NCBI GenBank assembly: GCA_016199745.1
Contig: JACQFZ010000057.1
Location: forward strand, 1 to 64,000
Source of the DNA: Gammaproteobacteria bacterium
Lineage (GTDB): Bacteria > Pseudomonadota > Gammaproteobacteria > Acidiferrobacterales > Sulfurifustaceae
Length of the DNA stretch: 64,000 nt
Direction of reading: 5' to 3'
In this document: in pieces, positions 1 through 9,493 of the stretch
How positions within the stretch are numbered: position 1 is the first letter of the stretch
Layout of the letters: each line of letters starts with the position of its first letter
The notes under the pieces: generated by a model
Told to the model about the DNA's origin: nothing
The model's input: the letters and a program-made list of their open reading frames with translations, nothing else
Database searches by the model: none
Made by a program: the position numbers and the translations under genes

Positions 1-121
1 AATGCTACAGATCTTGAGTCTGACCTTGTTCGAGCGAATGCCATTGGATCAGCTACTTAACAACATCATCACGGATGACATCCAGGCGCTTGCGGCTAAT
101 CAGCTGACTTTATTCGATTAA
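1..121 (+). pseudogene. IS4-family transposase, C-terminal fragment
   Basis: An open frame enters from the left edge and stops at TAA 119-121. Its tail has the pattern ILSLTLFERMPLDQLL followed by a final NQLTLFD, which matches the usual C-terminus of IS4-group transposases (a helix ...LFE(K/R)TP... and a terminal QL.LFD). Only about 39 residues lie in the window, so no catalytic residue is visible. The upstream part may be intact outside the window. It points to an insertion sequence just left of the surface cluster. Confidence 0.6.
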
Positions 122-241
122 CGTCCGGACACTACTGATGCTATACATATAGTAAGTATAAAATTGACCCTGAGATCCCCGCTGCGCTGTTAACACCAAT
201 TGCCAAGGAAAGGCTAAAAAACTTCTACATGGAGAGATTCT

Positions 242-739
242 TTGAAACAACAAATTTATGTCGCCAGCATTTGCCTCGTGCTGCTGTTCACCGCCGCAAA
301 CGTCACAGCAGACAGCGGCGATGTCGCCGCGAAACTTAGCGCCTTTCTCGTCGTGCACCCAACCAACGGCAAGGAGTCGCTGCGGCCAGGCGATCGCGCC
401 GAGCCGGGCGACACCGTCGAATACCGGGCGATCTATTCCAATTCCGGTAAATCGACAGCTCGAAACGTCGAGGCAACGTTGCCGATTCCCGCAGGAACGA
501 CCGTGTACCTCCACGACTCGGCGCGCCCCGCCGCCGCACTCGCCAGCACCGACGGACACACGTTCGAGCCGATGCCGCTGAAGCGCATCGTGACATTGGT
601 GAATGGTGCGCACGAAACGCGGCTGGTGCCGCTGTCGGAGTACCGTTATCTGCGCTGGCAACTCGGCGACCTCGCCGCCGGAAAATCAACGGTGGTCAGC
701 GCGCGCGTGCAAGTGCTCGGGACGGAGGTGCCGCAATGA
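242..739 (+). CDS. Small secreted DUF11-like protein
   Basis: 165 aa, starting with TTG. The start is supported by GGAGAG at 231-236, 5 nt upstream, and by the signal peptide that follows directly (KQQIYVASICLVLLFTAANVTA, cleavage near residue 24). The mature part is one immunoglobulin-like DUF11/'conserved repeat' domain: PGDTVEYRAIYSNSGKSTARN near the middle and LRWQLGDLAAGKST near the end are the typical strands. No membrane anchor or sorting signal is seen. Its stop overlaps the start of the next gene by ATGA (736-739), so the two are translationally coupled. The likely role is as a secreted or periplasmic partner of the large surface proteins downstream. The molecular function is unknown. 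Confidence 0.8.
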   Translation: MKQQIYVASICLVLLFTAANVTADSGDVAAKLSAFLVVHPTNGKESLRPGDRAEPGDTVEYRAIYSNSGKSTARNVEATLPIPAGTTVYLHDSARPAAALASTDGHTFEPMPLKRIVTLVNGAHETRLVPLSEYRYLRWQLGDLAAGKSTVVSARVQVLGTEVPQ

Positions 740-3375
740 ACGCGCTACGCTCCGTCGCTCTGGCGGTTTCGCCACACGCGCGATTGCGCCAAATTGTAAT
801 CCTGGCATTTATCAGCGTATTCGCATTGTTAAACGCGCCTCGGGTCTACGCCGCTCCCCTTGCCGGCACCAGCATCGGTAACCAAGCGTCGGCAACCTAT
901 TCGGATGCTTCCCAAACAGTGCGCACCGTGACCAGCAATACGGTGACGACCATCGTGCAACAGGTTGCGAGTTTGACGCTCACCGCCAACGGCACCAAGA
1001 ACGCCGCGATCGGCGGGCAGGCAAGCTATCCGCACACACTGACCAACACCGGCAACGGGTCCGACACGTTTGGCCTATCGACCAGCAACAGCGACAGCTT
1101 TAGCTTCGGCTCGGTGACGATGTATGCCGACGCCAACGGCGACGGCGTGCCCGACAACACGACACCGATCACCTCCACCGGCGAATTGGCGGCGGGCACG
1201 GTGTTCAAGTTCGTCGTCGTCGGCACGGTGCCGGCCACTGCGGTCGCGGGCAACACCAACACGCTGACGGTGTCGGCCGCGAGCACGTTCACCGGCTCGG
1301 TGACGGCGAGCAACACCGACACGACCACGGTCTCGAGCAACGCGGTGATCAACGTCACCAAGTCGATCGATGTAACGAGTGGTTTGCCGGGAACCGGCCC
1401 GCGCACGTTCACGTTGACGTACACCAACGTCGGCAACGGCGCGGCGACGAACCTCACGCTCATCGACGCGATTCCCTCGGGCATGACGTACGTCGCCAAC
1501 AGCGCGCGTTGGAGCAGCACCGGCAGCACGGTGTTGACGGATGCGAACGCCGCCGACAATCAAAGCGGCATCGTGTACGACTACAACGTCACCTCCGCGG
1601 GCCGCGTCACCGCCGTCATCGCCTCGGTAGCCGCGGGCGCGAGCGGCACGCTGACGTTCCAAGTCAACATCAATGCCGGTCTCGCGCCCGGCGCCAACGC
1701 GGCGACGTTGAACACAGCGTCGTACAGCTACAACGACGGCGCCAACAATATCGCCGCAGCCAACACCAACGGCGTGCAATTCATCGTCAGCCAATCGGTA
1801 GCGGTAGCGATGACCGGTGCGACCGTCGTCGTCGCCGCGCAAGGCGGCACCGCGAGCTTCGCCAACGCCGTCACCAACAACGGCAACGGCACCGACAGCT
1901 TTGACATGAGCATCGGCACCTCGACCTTCCCGCTCGGCACGACGTTCGTGCTGTTTCAAGCCGATGGCGTGACCCCGCTCATCGACAGCAACGGCAACGG
2001 CGTTCCCGATACGGGTCCGCTGGCGCCGGGCGCAAGCTACAGCGTCGTGCTCAAGGCGATACTGCCGGTCGGCGCCACCGGCGGTCCGTACACGGTGCAA
2101 AAAACCGCGACATCGAAAGCCGACCCGACTAAGAGCGCGACCGCGACCGATACGTTGACGGCCATCACGACGCATACGGTCGATCTCACCAACAACTCCG
2201 CCGGCACCGGCGCGCCGGGCGCCGGCAGTGGCCCGGAAGTCGCAGCGGTCGTGACTAACTCGACCAATCCGGGCACGACCACACGCTTCACTTTATATGT
2301 CGCCAACAGCAGCGGGGTGGCCGACACCTATAACTTGCAAGCGAGCACCGACAGCAGTTTCGCCGGGCTCACGCTGCCGTCCGGTTGGAGCGTGATCTTC
2401 AAGGATGCCAACGGCGCGGTGATCAGCAACACCGGTGTCATCAACGCCGGCGCCAACATGGTGGTGTACGCGGATGTCACGCCGCCGGCCGGTAGCACAC
2501 CGGGCACCACCGACGTGTACTTTCGCACGGTGTCGCCGACCTCCGGCGCCTCCGACCGCCTGCACGATGCGATATTGGTCAACACACTGCGCAACCTCGC
2601 GCTGACGCCGAACAATAGCGGCCAGATTTATCCCGGCGGCGCGGTCGTGTACAGCCACACCCTCACCAACAACGGCAACGTGCTCGAAGGCGATGGCGTG
2701 TTGAGTCAAGTGAGTCTCACGACGACGGATTCGCAATCGAGCTTCAGCGCCACGATCTATTGGGACAAGAACAATAACGGCGTGCTCGATGCAGCCGATC
2801 CGATCGTTACTAACTTGGCAGCGCTTGCCGGCGGCACCAATGGCGCCAGCACCGCGGCCGGTTTGAATCCCGGCGAGAACGCGACGCTGTTCGTAAAAGT
2901 GTACGCACCCGCCGGCGGCGCCATCGGCACCGTGGACACGGCAACGCTGACGGCCACGACCATCGGTATCATTAACAGTGTCGCCGCGGTATCTCCGATA
3001 TCCGTGACGGACAGCACCACCGTCATCGCCGGCCAACTGCAGCTGACGAAGATGCAAGCACTCGACGCCAACTGCGACGGCACGCCCGACACCGCGTACT
3101 CGATGAGCAACCTCACCACCGGCGCGATCCCGGGCGCGTGCGTGCGCTACCAGATCACCGCGACCAACATCGGCGTGGCCGATGCGACTTCGGTGGTGGT
3201 GAGCGACGCCACACCCGCGAACACGACCTATCACGGCGCCGTCGCCGCCGCGACTAGCCAAGGCAGCATCACCGCGCCGGCCGCCGGCAGTAGCGGCACG
3301 GTGCAGGCCACGGTCGGAACGCTGGCGCCGGGTAAGTCGGCGACGATCACGTTTGGCGTGCGCATCAATCCGTAA
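736..3375 (+). CDS. Large secreted repeat protein with DUF11-type domains
   Basis: 879 aa with a long signal peptide (cleavage after residue 39, PRVYA/APLAG). The body is a string of beta-sandwich repeats rich in Ala, Gly, Thr and Asn. Phrases such as YPHTLTNTGNGSDTF, FANAVTNNGNGTDSF and YSHTLTNNGNVLEGD recur, followed by short Asp/Asn loops DANGDGVPD, DSNGNGVPD, DKNNNGVLD and DANCDGTPD near residues 131, 416, 677 and 778. These loops look like calcium-binding (thrombospondin-3/dockerin-like) motifs. A canonical DUF11 domain closes the protein. The first mature residues (APLAG..IGNQAS) match those of the next gene's product, so the two share an N-terminal module. No transmembrane anchor or autotransporter barrel is present, so it is probably secreted or held by the barrel protein downstream. 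The start is fixed by ATGA coupling to the previous gene. Confidence 0.8.
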   Translation: MNALRSVALAVSPHARLRQIVILAFISVFALLNAPRVYAAPLAGTSIGNQASATYSDASQTVRTVTSNTVTTIVQQVASLTLTANGTKNAAIGGQASYPHTLTNTGNGSDTFGLSTSNSDSFSFGSVTMYADANGDGVPDNTTPITSTGELAAGTVFKFVVVGTVPATAVAGNTNTLTVSAASTFTGSVTASNTDTTTVSSNAVINVTKSIDVTSGLPGTGPRTFTLTYTNVGNGAATNLTLIDAIPSGMTYVANSARWSSTGSTVLTDANAADNQSGIVYDYNVTSAGRVTAVIASVAAGASGTLTFQVNINAGLAPGANAATLNTASYSYNDGANNIAAANTNGVQFIVSQSVAVAMTGATVVVAAQGGTASFANAVTNNGNGTDSFDMSIGTSTFPLGTTFVLFQADGVTPLIDSNGNGVPDTGPLAPGASYSVVLKAILPVGATGGPYTVQKTATSKADPTKSATATDTLTAITTHTVDLTNNSAGTGAPGAGSGPEVAAVVTNSTNPGTTTRFTLYVANSSGVADTYNLQASTDSSFAGLTLPSGWSVIFKDANGAVISNTGVINAGANMVVYADVTPPAGSTPGTTDVYFRTVSPTSGASDRLHDAILVNTLRNLALTPNNSGQIYPGGAVVYSHTLTNNGNVLEGDGVLSQVSLTTTDSQSSFSATIYWDKNNNGVLDAADPIVTNLAALAGGTNGASTAAGLNPGENATLFVKVYAPAGGAIGTVDTATLTATTIGIINSVAAVSPISVTDSTTVIAGQLQLTKMQALDANCDGTPDTAYSMSNLTTGAIPGACVRYQITATNIGVADATSVVVSDATPANTTYHGAVAAATSQGSITAPAAGSSGTVQATVGTLAPGKSATITFGVRINP

Positions 3376-3451
3376 CGGCGAGCGATAGGAGGTTTGCGCG
3401 ACTCTTCAAGAAAATTGAAAAGTAATTCAGCCCCATGAACCAACAAAAAAT

Positions 3452-3600
3452 CCCCTCTCCCCGCCCTGGCGGGGAGAGGGCGAGGGAGAGGGGTGCGTGA
3501 AAGATCACCTATGCCTACGCATCCCCCTCTCCCTAACCCTCTCCCCCGAAAAACACGGGGGAGAGGGGATGAGTTCGGAGACAAGGGTCAGGGTGAGGGA
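3452..3600. repeat. Two palindromic CCCTCTCCC-type repeats
   Basis: Two adjacent imperfect inverted repeats. 3452-3494 pairs TCCCCTCTCCCCGCC with GGCGGGGAGAGGG. 3523-3566 pairs CCCCTCTCCC and CTCTCCCCCG with CGGGGGAGAGGGG. The right unit runs into the start region of the next gene and its purine-rich arm may serve as ribosome-binding sequence. The same family recurs at 6287, 30612, 31516, 42874, 53605 and 59825. Confidence 0.8.
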
Positions 3601-6600
3601 AATTTGTTACACATTATTTAATCGTTCATGCATCGTCCTATCGTTCTGCGTCGCTCTACTGACACACACCGCTTTCGCCGCGCCACTCGCCGGCAGCCTG
3701 ATCGACAACCAAGCGAGCGTGCGCTACGTCGATTCCGTCACCGGCTTAGCGTCAATGACGACCTCCAACACCGTGCGCATCGTGGTACAGCCGTTCGACG
3801 CCGTGCTGCTCACGCAAAATCAAAGCGTGCAGCGCGCCGCCGGCAGCCACATCAGCTTGGCGCACCGCCTCAGCAACACCGGCAATACCGAGACGACCTA
3901 CGCCCTCGCCGTCGCCAATCTCGGCGGCGACGATTTCGATCTGATCGGTCCGTTGCTCGTGCGCGATCTGAACAGCAACGGCGTCGCCGACGCCAATGAA
4001 CCGGCGATCGGCAGCGTCACGTTAGCGCCCGGCGAGTCGGCCAATCTCGTCATCGTCGGCACCTTGCCGAGCACGCTGTCAGCGGGTACGGCGGCGCGCA
4101 TTCAACTGAGCGCCGTCAGCCAGCGGCAAAATATCGGCGCGCGCAACGACGACGTCATCAGCGCCAGCACCGGCGCCGTGCTGGTAACAACCTTGAGCGC
4201 ATCGACGACGACACCGGCGCGCAACGATAACGTGACGCTGCACCTGGTGACGCGCAACACCGGCGGCGCGCCGGCAACGACGGTGACGTTCAGCGTCGAC
4301 GGCGCAGCCGATAGCGGCGTCTTGCTGCTGCAATCGGTGCCGGCGAACACGACGTTTACCCATGCCCGCTGCCCGGCGAATGCGCGCTTGCTTTATCACT
4401 CGGCCGAGATGCCGGCATCGGTCTATTCGATGAGCGCGCCATCGGATCCGGCGCACGTCATCGACGTGGCCTGCGCCTTCGCGGCGATGGCCATCGGCGA
4501 AACCAACGCGCTCGATGTGCAAGTGAAAATCAACGACAACGCCAGCGGCACGATCACCACCGCCGGTGAGACGATCTACAGCGACGGTGTCGCGCCCGGC
4601 GACAGCCGCGCGCCGTCGAACGACGTGCAACTGCTGGTGCCGATGCAGGCGCCGCGCATCGATTACTACCGCGACAACGACTTCATGCAACGCGCTATCA
4701 ACTTGACGCTCGGCGCACCGCTGCATGTTCAGGTCGACGCCGGCGCCTGCAACACCGATCCGACGGCCGTCGAAACCGTCACCGTCACGATCACCTCGGA
4801 GCTAACCGGCGACAGCGAATCGTACGTCGCCACGGAGACGGCGCCGAACTCCGGCATGTTTCGCTACGCCGGCATACCGACGGCGAACGCCGCCATGACG
4901 CCGCCGGTGATCGGCAGCGGCGCGCTCGAGACCGGCAAGAACGATGTGCTGATGGCGGTCATCCGCGGCTGCGGCGCGACCGAAACCACGACGACGATCT
5001 TCATCGATCCGTTCGGCATCGTCTACGACAGCCGCACCAACTCGCCGCTCGCCGGCATCACGGTGCAACTGATCGACGTCACCGGCGAAGGCAACGGCGG
5101 CAACGCCGGCGGTCCGGCGCTGGTGTTCGAGGATGACGGCCTCACGCCGGCGCCGAGCACGATCGTCACCAGCGCCGACGGCAGCTATCGCTTCGCGTTG
5201 GTGTCGCCGAGCATTTATCGTTTGCAGCTTTCGACGTTGGCCGGTTTTGACTTTCCGTCGCAGCTCGCACCGAGCTTGCAGCCGGCGGGACGCATTATCG
5301 ACGTGTCCGGTTCGTACGGCGGCAACTTTACGATCAGCGCCGCCAGCGGTGCGGTGCGCATCGATATTCCGCTCGACGCCGATGCCGTCGGCGGATTGCT
5401 CACGGAAAAAGTCGCCTCGCGCAATGTCGCCGAGTTCGGCGACTTCATCGAATACACCGTGCAAGTGAAAAATGCCTCCGGCTCGGCGTTGCCGGGGATT
5501 CAATTGGCCGATCGGTTGCCGATCGGATTCATGTATCAACTCGGCAGCGCGCGCCAAGACGGCGCGCGCGTCGGCGATCCCGCCGGCGGACGCGGCCCGG
5601 TGTTGACGTTCAGCCTCGGCAATCTCGCCGACGACGCGATCACGAAGATCGTCTATCGCCTGCGCGTCGGTCCCGGTACGCACCTCGGCGACAACGTCAA
5701 CAGTGCGCAAGCATCGAGCGCAGCGCCGCTGGCGCGCATCAGCAACGTCGCCACGGCGAAAGTGCGCATCGAAGGCGGCGTGTTCGACGATCGCGGTTTC
5801 ATCCTCGGAAAAATATACGCCGACTGCAACGCCGATCGCATTCAAAACGAAGGCGAGCGCGGCATTCCCGGCGTGCGCATTTGGCTCGAGGACGGCACCT
5901 ATGCGATCAGCGACGGCGAAGGTAAATTCAGTTTCTACGGCATCAGCCCGCGCACGCACGTCGCTAAAGTCGATCCGATCACGCTGCCTGCCGGCGCCAA
6001 GCTGGTGCCGCTCGCGCAACGCAACCTCAACGACGGCGACAGCCGCTTCGTCGATTTAAAAAACGGCGAACTGGCGCGCGCCGATTTCGCCGTCGGCAAC
6101 TGCGATGCCGGCGTGATGCAAGAAGTCGAACGCCGGCGCGCGAAAGCGCAACAAGGAAAAGGCGAAGTGGAAGCCGGTGTCGCCAAGCCGCTGAATCTGG
6201 AGAACGCGGGCACGGTTGATCCGCATTCGCTGGCGGCGAGCGGTGTTATCGTTGACACATCTCCTGCCCATGAAACTCCCCATGAATCTCCCTACCCTTC
6301 AAGGGGAGGGCCGGGGTGGGGATGGGGTTCGTGCGATATTTCCGCCGACGCAACCCATCCCCCTCCTGCCCTCCCCCTTGAAGGGGGAGGAACTCATTGT
6401 GTGGAGCGGAAATTGGCTGATGTCATTGGTGATCTCGACAACACCCCGGACTTCATCGCCCTCACCGACGGCGCGGTCCTTTCCGTCCGGCAAATCAAAC
6501 TGCGCGTCAAAGGCGTACTCGACGCACCGCTAACGTTGCGCGTCAACGGCGAAGCCATCGCCGACTCCCGCATCGGCACGCGCGTCGTACATCAAGATCG

Positions 6601-9493
6601 AAAGCTCGAAGCGCGCGAATACATCGGCATCGATCTACAACCCGGAAAGAATACCCTGACGCTGGAACAGCGCGATCCGTTCGGCAACTTGCGCGCGACC
6701 AAGACGATCACGCTGCTGGCGCCGGGCGATCTCGCCCGGTTGCGACTCGACGTCGTGCAAGCCGACGCCGATATAAACAGCCCGAGCATCGCCAAGGTCA
6801 GCGTTCGACTCGAAGACACCAATGGCCTCGCCGTGGCCGTGCGCACACCGCTGACACTCGAAGCTAGTGTCGGCACTTGGCTCGTCGAGGATCTGAACAA
6901 GATCGAGCCGGGCGTGCAAATCTTCGTCGAAGGCGGCCGCACGCAGTTCGATCTGCGCGCACCGGAGCAATTGGGCGACGTGCAGATACGCGTATCGAGC
7001 GGCGCACTCTCGGCCGAAACAAAATTCACGTTTACGCCATCGCTGCGCGACATGGTCGCGGCCGGTTTGATCGAAGGCACACTCAACGTGCGCCACTTCA
7101 AACTCGGCGCGCTGCAGCCGGCGCGCCGGCAAGACGGCTTCGAGCAGGAACTGAAAAATTATTCGTGGGGCGACGATCACCACAGCGCCGCCGCGCGTGC
7201 CGCGCTGTTCCTGAAAGGCAAGATCAAGGGCGACTATCTGCTCACGCTCGGTTTCGACTCGGACAAGTCGACGCGCGAGCGTCTGTTTCGCGACATTCAG
7301 CCCGACCAGTTCTATCCGGTCTACGGCGACGCCTCGGTCAAGGGTTTCGACGCGCAATCGAGCCAACGTCTGTACGTGCGCGTCGATAAAAATAAATCGT
7401 GGCTGCTCTACGGCGACTTCACCACATCGGAAACCGACCCGGCGCGCAATCTCGCCGCTTACAACCGCAGCCTCACCGGCGTGCGCGAACATTACGAATC
7501 GAATGGCGTGACCGTGAACGCCTTCGCCAGCGAAGACAGCGTGCGTCAGGTGGTCGAAGAAATTCCGGCCAACGGCACTTCCGGCCCGTACGCGCTCGCC
7601 AACACCAATCTCATCGTCAACAGCGAAAAAGTCGAGATCATCACGCGCGACCGCAATCAGCCGGCGCTCGTGATCAACAGCGTGCCGCAAACGCGCTTCA
7701 CCGACTACGAACTCGAATCCTTCAGCGGCAGTCTGTTGTTCCGCGCTCCGGTGGCAAGCGTGGACGCCAACCTCAATCCGAATTTCATTCGCGTCACCTA
7801 TGAAGTGGATCAGGGCGGCGATGCATTTTGGATCGGCGGCGTGGATGCGAAGATCAAGGTCACGGATAACGTCGGGGTCGGCGCGGTCGCCATCCAGGAC
7901 CGCAATCCGCAAGACCCATCAACAGTGCGCGGCGTCAACGCCACCGTAAAGAACGGCGACACCACCTTCATCGCCGAGGTCGCGCAAAGCGACAAGCTCA
8001 GCGTCGGTACCGGCAACGCCGAGCGCATCGACGTGAAGCACGAAGATGGCGATCTGCAAGCGCGCGCCTACGCCGGGCGCAGCGACGCCAACTTCGACAA
8101 CTCGTCATCGACGCTGACCAAGGGCCGCTCGGAAGCCGGCGCCAAAGCGTCTTACAAAATCGATGAGCGCACGCGCCTCGTGGGCGAGGCGATCCACACC
8201 GGCGACGTGACCACGGGCGGCGAACGCGATGGCCAATCGGTCGGCGTCGAGCGCAGTTTCGATAACAGCATCAAGGTCGAGGCCGGCGTGCGCCACGCGC
8301 GCGAGACCTTGACGCCGGCGCAACCCACCAGCGGCGTGACGCCGAACGAGACCACGAGCGTGCGCGCTAAGATCGGCGCGCCGGTGCCCGGTGTCGCGAA
8401 CGCAAGCGTTTACGGCGAAGCCGAGCAAGCGATCGACAACAGCGACCGCAAGCTCGTCGCCGTCGGCGGCGAATATCGTTTTTCCGACAAAGGTCGTTTG
8501 TATGGTCGCCATGAACTTATTTCTTCGATCGCCAGTCCGTACGGGCTCGACGCCAATCAGCGCAACAACACCACGGTGGTCGGCATCGACAACGAATACA
8601 TGAAGGACGGCAGAGCGTTCAGCGAATACCGCGCCGCCGACAGCTTCAGCGGCCGCGAATCCGAAGCGGCGATGGGCCTGCACAACGGCTGGCAAGTCGC
8701 CGAGGGCGTGCGCCTGAATACCGGGCTCGAACGTATCCAAACGCTGTCGGGCGAGAGCGATCAAGAATCGACCGCCGTGACCGGCGCCGTCGAGTACACG
8801 CGCAATCCGTTGTGGAAAGGCGGCGCGCGCCTGGAATATCGCATGAGCCCAAGCGCCAACAGCCTTCTCAACACGCTCGGTCTGGCGGTGAAGCTGGATG
8901 AGCAATGGACTTTTCTCGGCCGCAACATCATCAGCCTCACCGACAACAAAACGCTCAACGCCGGCGATCGCGTGCAGGAACGTCTTCAGCTCGGCTTCGC
9001 CTATCGCGATGTCGCCACCAACGTGTGGAACGGTCTCGGGCGCTACGAATACAAACGTGAGAGCGATAGCACGTCGGGGAGCCAATACTTGCGTGAGGCG
9101 CACATCGTTTCGACGCACATCAACGTGCAACCGTCGCAACCGCTGGTGATCTCGGGCCATTACGCCATCAAATTCGTCGACGAATACAGCGGCGGCATCG
9201 ACAGCCGCGGCACCACGCAGCTCATCGCGGCACGCGTGACGCGCGACGTCGGTCAACGTTGGGACGTCGGCGCGCAGGTCAGCAGTTTATTCTCCGGCGG
9301 ATTCGCCAGCCATCAATACGGCGTCGGCACGGAACTCGGCTATCGCATGCAAGATAATTTGTGGATCGCCGTCGGCTACAACGTGCTCGGTTTCAAAGAC
9401 GCGGACCTCGCCGGCGACGAATACACCGAGCGCGGCGTTTATTTGCGGCTGCGGTTTAAGTTCGACGAGAAATTGTTCGAGCGCATGAAATGA
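3569..9493 (+). CDS. Giant surface protein: Ig-like/DUF11/SdrD-B domains and C-terminal outer-membrane barrel
   Basis: About 1,974 aa. I chose ATG 3569 (GGGGAGAGGGG just upstream). GTG 3593 is an alternative that gives a tighter signal peptide (REICYTLFNRSC...LLTHTAFA, cleavage before APLAG). An ATG at 3497 would add only repeat-derived residues. The mature N-terminus APLAG.LIDNQAS repeats that of the preceding protein. Order: Ig-like repeats, a carboxypeptidase-regulatory-like domain (~485-590), a DUF11 domain (~607-735), an SdrD-B-like domain (~747-800, GKIYADCNADRIQNEGERG), a low-complexity stretch made by an in-frame palindromic repeat (~905-942), another beta domain, then from ~1170 a long region of alternating amphipathic strands ending GVYLRLRFKFDE, typical of an outer-membrane beta-barrel. 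It probably anchors the cluster's secreted proteins at the cell surface. The substrate is unknown. The stop overlaps the next start by ATGA. Confidence 0.8.
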   Translation: MSSETRVRVREICYTLFNRSCIVLSFCVALLTHTAFAAPLAGSLIDNQASVRYVDSVTGLASMTTSNTVRIVVQPFDAVLLTQNQSVQRAAGSHISLAHRLSNTGNTETTYALAVANLGGDDFDLIGPLLVRDLNSNGVADANEPAIGSVTLAPGESANLVIVGTLPSTLSAGTAARIQLSAVSQRQNIGARNDDVISASTGAVLVTTLSASTTTPARNDNVTLHLVTRNTGGAPATTVTFSVDGAADSGVLLLQSVPANTTFTHARCPANARLLYHSAEMPASVYSMSAPSDPAHVIDVACAFAAMAIGETNALDVQVKINDNASGTITTAGETIYSDGVAPGDSRAPSNDVQLLVPMQAPRIDYYRDNDFMQRAINLTLGAPLHVQVDAGACNTDPTAVETVTVTITSELTGDSESYVATETAPNSGMFRYAGIPTANAAMTPPVIGSGALETGKNDVLMAVIRGCGATETTTTIFIDPFGIVYDSRTNSPLAGITVQLIDVTGEGNGGNAGGPALVFEDDGLTPAPSTIVTSADGSYRFALVSPSIYRLQLSTLAGFDFPSQLAPSLQPAGRIIDVSGSYGGNFTISAASGAVRIDIPLDADAVGGLLTEKVASRNVAEFGDFIEYTVQVKNASGSALPGIQLADRLPIGFMYQLGSARQDGARVGDPAGGRGPVLTFSLGNLADDAITKIVYRLRVGPGTHLGDNVNSAQASSAAPLARISNVATAKVRIEGGVFDDRGFILGKIYADCNADRIQNEGERGIPGVRIWLEDGTYAISDGEGKFSFYGISPRTHVAKVDPITLPAGAKLVPLAQRNLNDGDSRFVDLKNGELARADFAVGNCDAGVMQEVERRRAKAQQGKGEVEAGVAKPLNLENAGTVDPHSLAASGVIVDTSPAHETPHESPYPSRGGPGWGWGSCDISADATHPPPALPLEGGGTHCVERKLADVIGDLDNTPDFIALTDGAVLSVRQIKLRVKGVLDAPLTLRVNGEAIADSRIGTRVVHQDRKLEAREYIGIDLQPGKNTLTLEQRDPFGNLRATKTITLLAPGDLARLRLDVVQADADINSPSIAKVSVRLEDTNGLAVAVRTPLTLEASVGTWLVEDLNKIEPGVQIFVEGGRTQFDLRAPEQLGDVQIRVSSGALSAETKFTFTPSLRDMVAAGLIEGTLNVRHFKLGALQPARRQDGFEQELKNYSWGDDHHSAAARAALFLKGKIKGDYLLTLGFDSDKSTRERLFRDIQPDQFYPVYGDASVKGFDAQSSQRLYVRVDKNKSWLLYGDFTTSETDPARNLAAYNRSLTGVREHYESNGVTVNAFASEDSVRQVVEEIPANGTSGPYALANTNLIVNSEKVEIITRDRNQPALVINSVPQTRFTDYELESFSGSLLFRAPVASVDANLNPNFIRVTYEVDQGGDAFWIGGVDAKIKVTDNVGVGAVAIQDRNPQDPSTVRGVNATVKNGDTTFIAEVAQSDKLSVGTGNAERIDVKHEDGDLQARAYAGRSDANFDNSSSTLTKGRSEAGAKASYKIDERTRLVGEAIHTGDVTTGGERDGQSVGVERSFDNSIKVEAGVRHARETLTPAQPTSGVTPNETTSVRAKIGAPVPGVANASVYGEAEQAIDNSDRKLVAVGGEYRFSDKGRLYGRHELISSIASPYGLDANQRNNTTVVGIDNEYMKDGRAFSEYRAADSFSGRESEAAMGLHNGWQVAEGVRLNTGLERIQTLSGESDQESTAVTGAVEYTRNPLWKGGARLEYRMSPSANSLLNTLGLAVKLDEQWTFLGRNIISLTDNKTLNAGDRVQERLQLGFAYRDVATNVWNGLGRYEYKRESDSTSGSQYLREAHIVSTHINVQPSQPLVISGHYAIKFVDEYSGGIDSRGTTQLIAARVTRDVGQRWDVGAQVSSLFSGGFASHQYGVGTELGYRMQDNLWIAVGYNVLGFKDADLAGDEYTERGVYLRLRFKFDEKLFERMK
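6287..6393. repeat. Palindromic repeat inserted in frame inside a coding region
   Basis: Imperfect inverted repeat: CTACCCTTCAAGGGGAGGG near the left end and CCCTCCCCCTTGAAGGGGG near the right. It is translated in frame as a Pro/Gly-rich stretch (PSRGGPGWGWG ... PPPALPLEGGG) between two ordinary beta domains of the giant surface protein. It belongs to the dispersed family described at 3452-3600, in a longer variant. Confidence 0.75.

Noticed and set aside
164-193. Promoter TTGACC...TGTTAA upstream of the first surface gene
   Set aside because: The -10 match is weak (three of six) and the spacing is 18 bp, so it is not strong enough to list.
8105-9256. Long minus-strand reading frame (383 codons) opposite the giant surface protein
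   Set aside because: It is antisense to a well-supported gene in high-GC DNA, shows only composition-driven Arg/Ala/Val-rich sequence and has no ribosome-binding site. Similar antisense frames at 1075-2175, 4802-6019, 6635-7912, 10306-11439 and 38020-39354 were dropped for the same reason.
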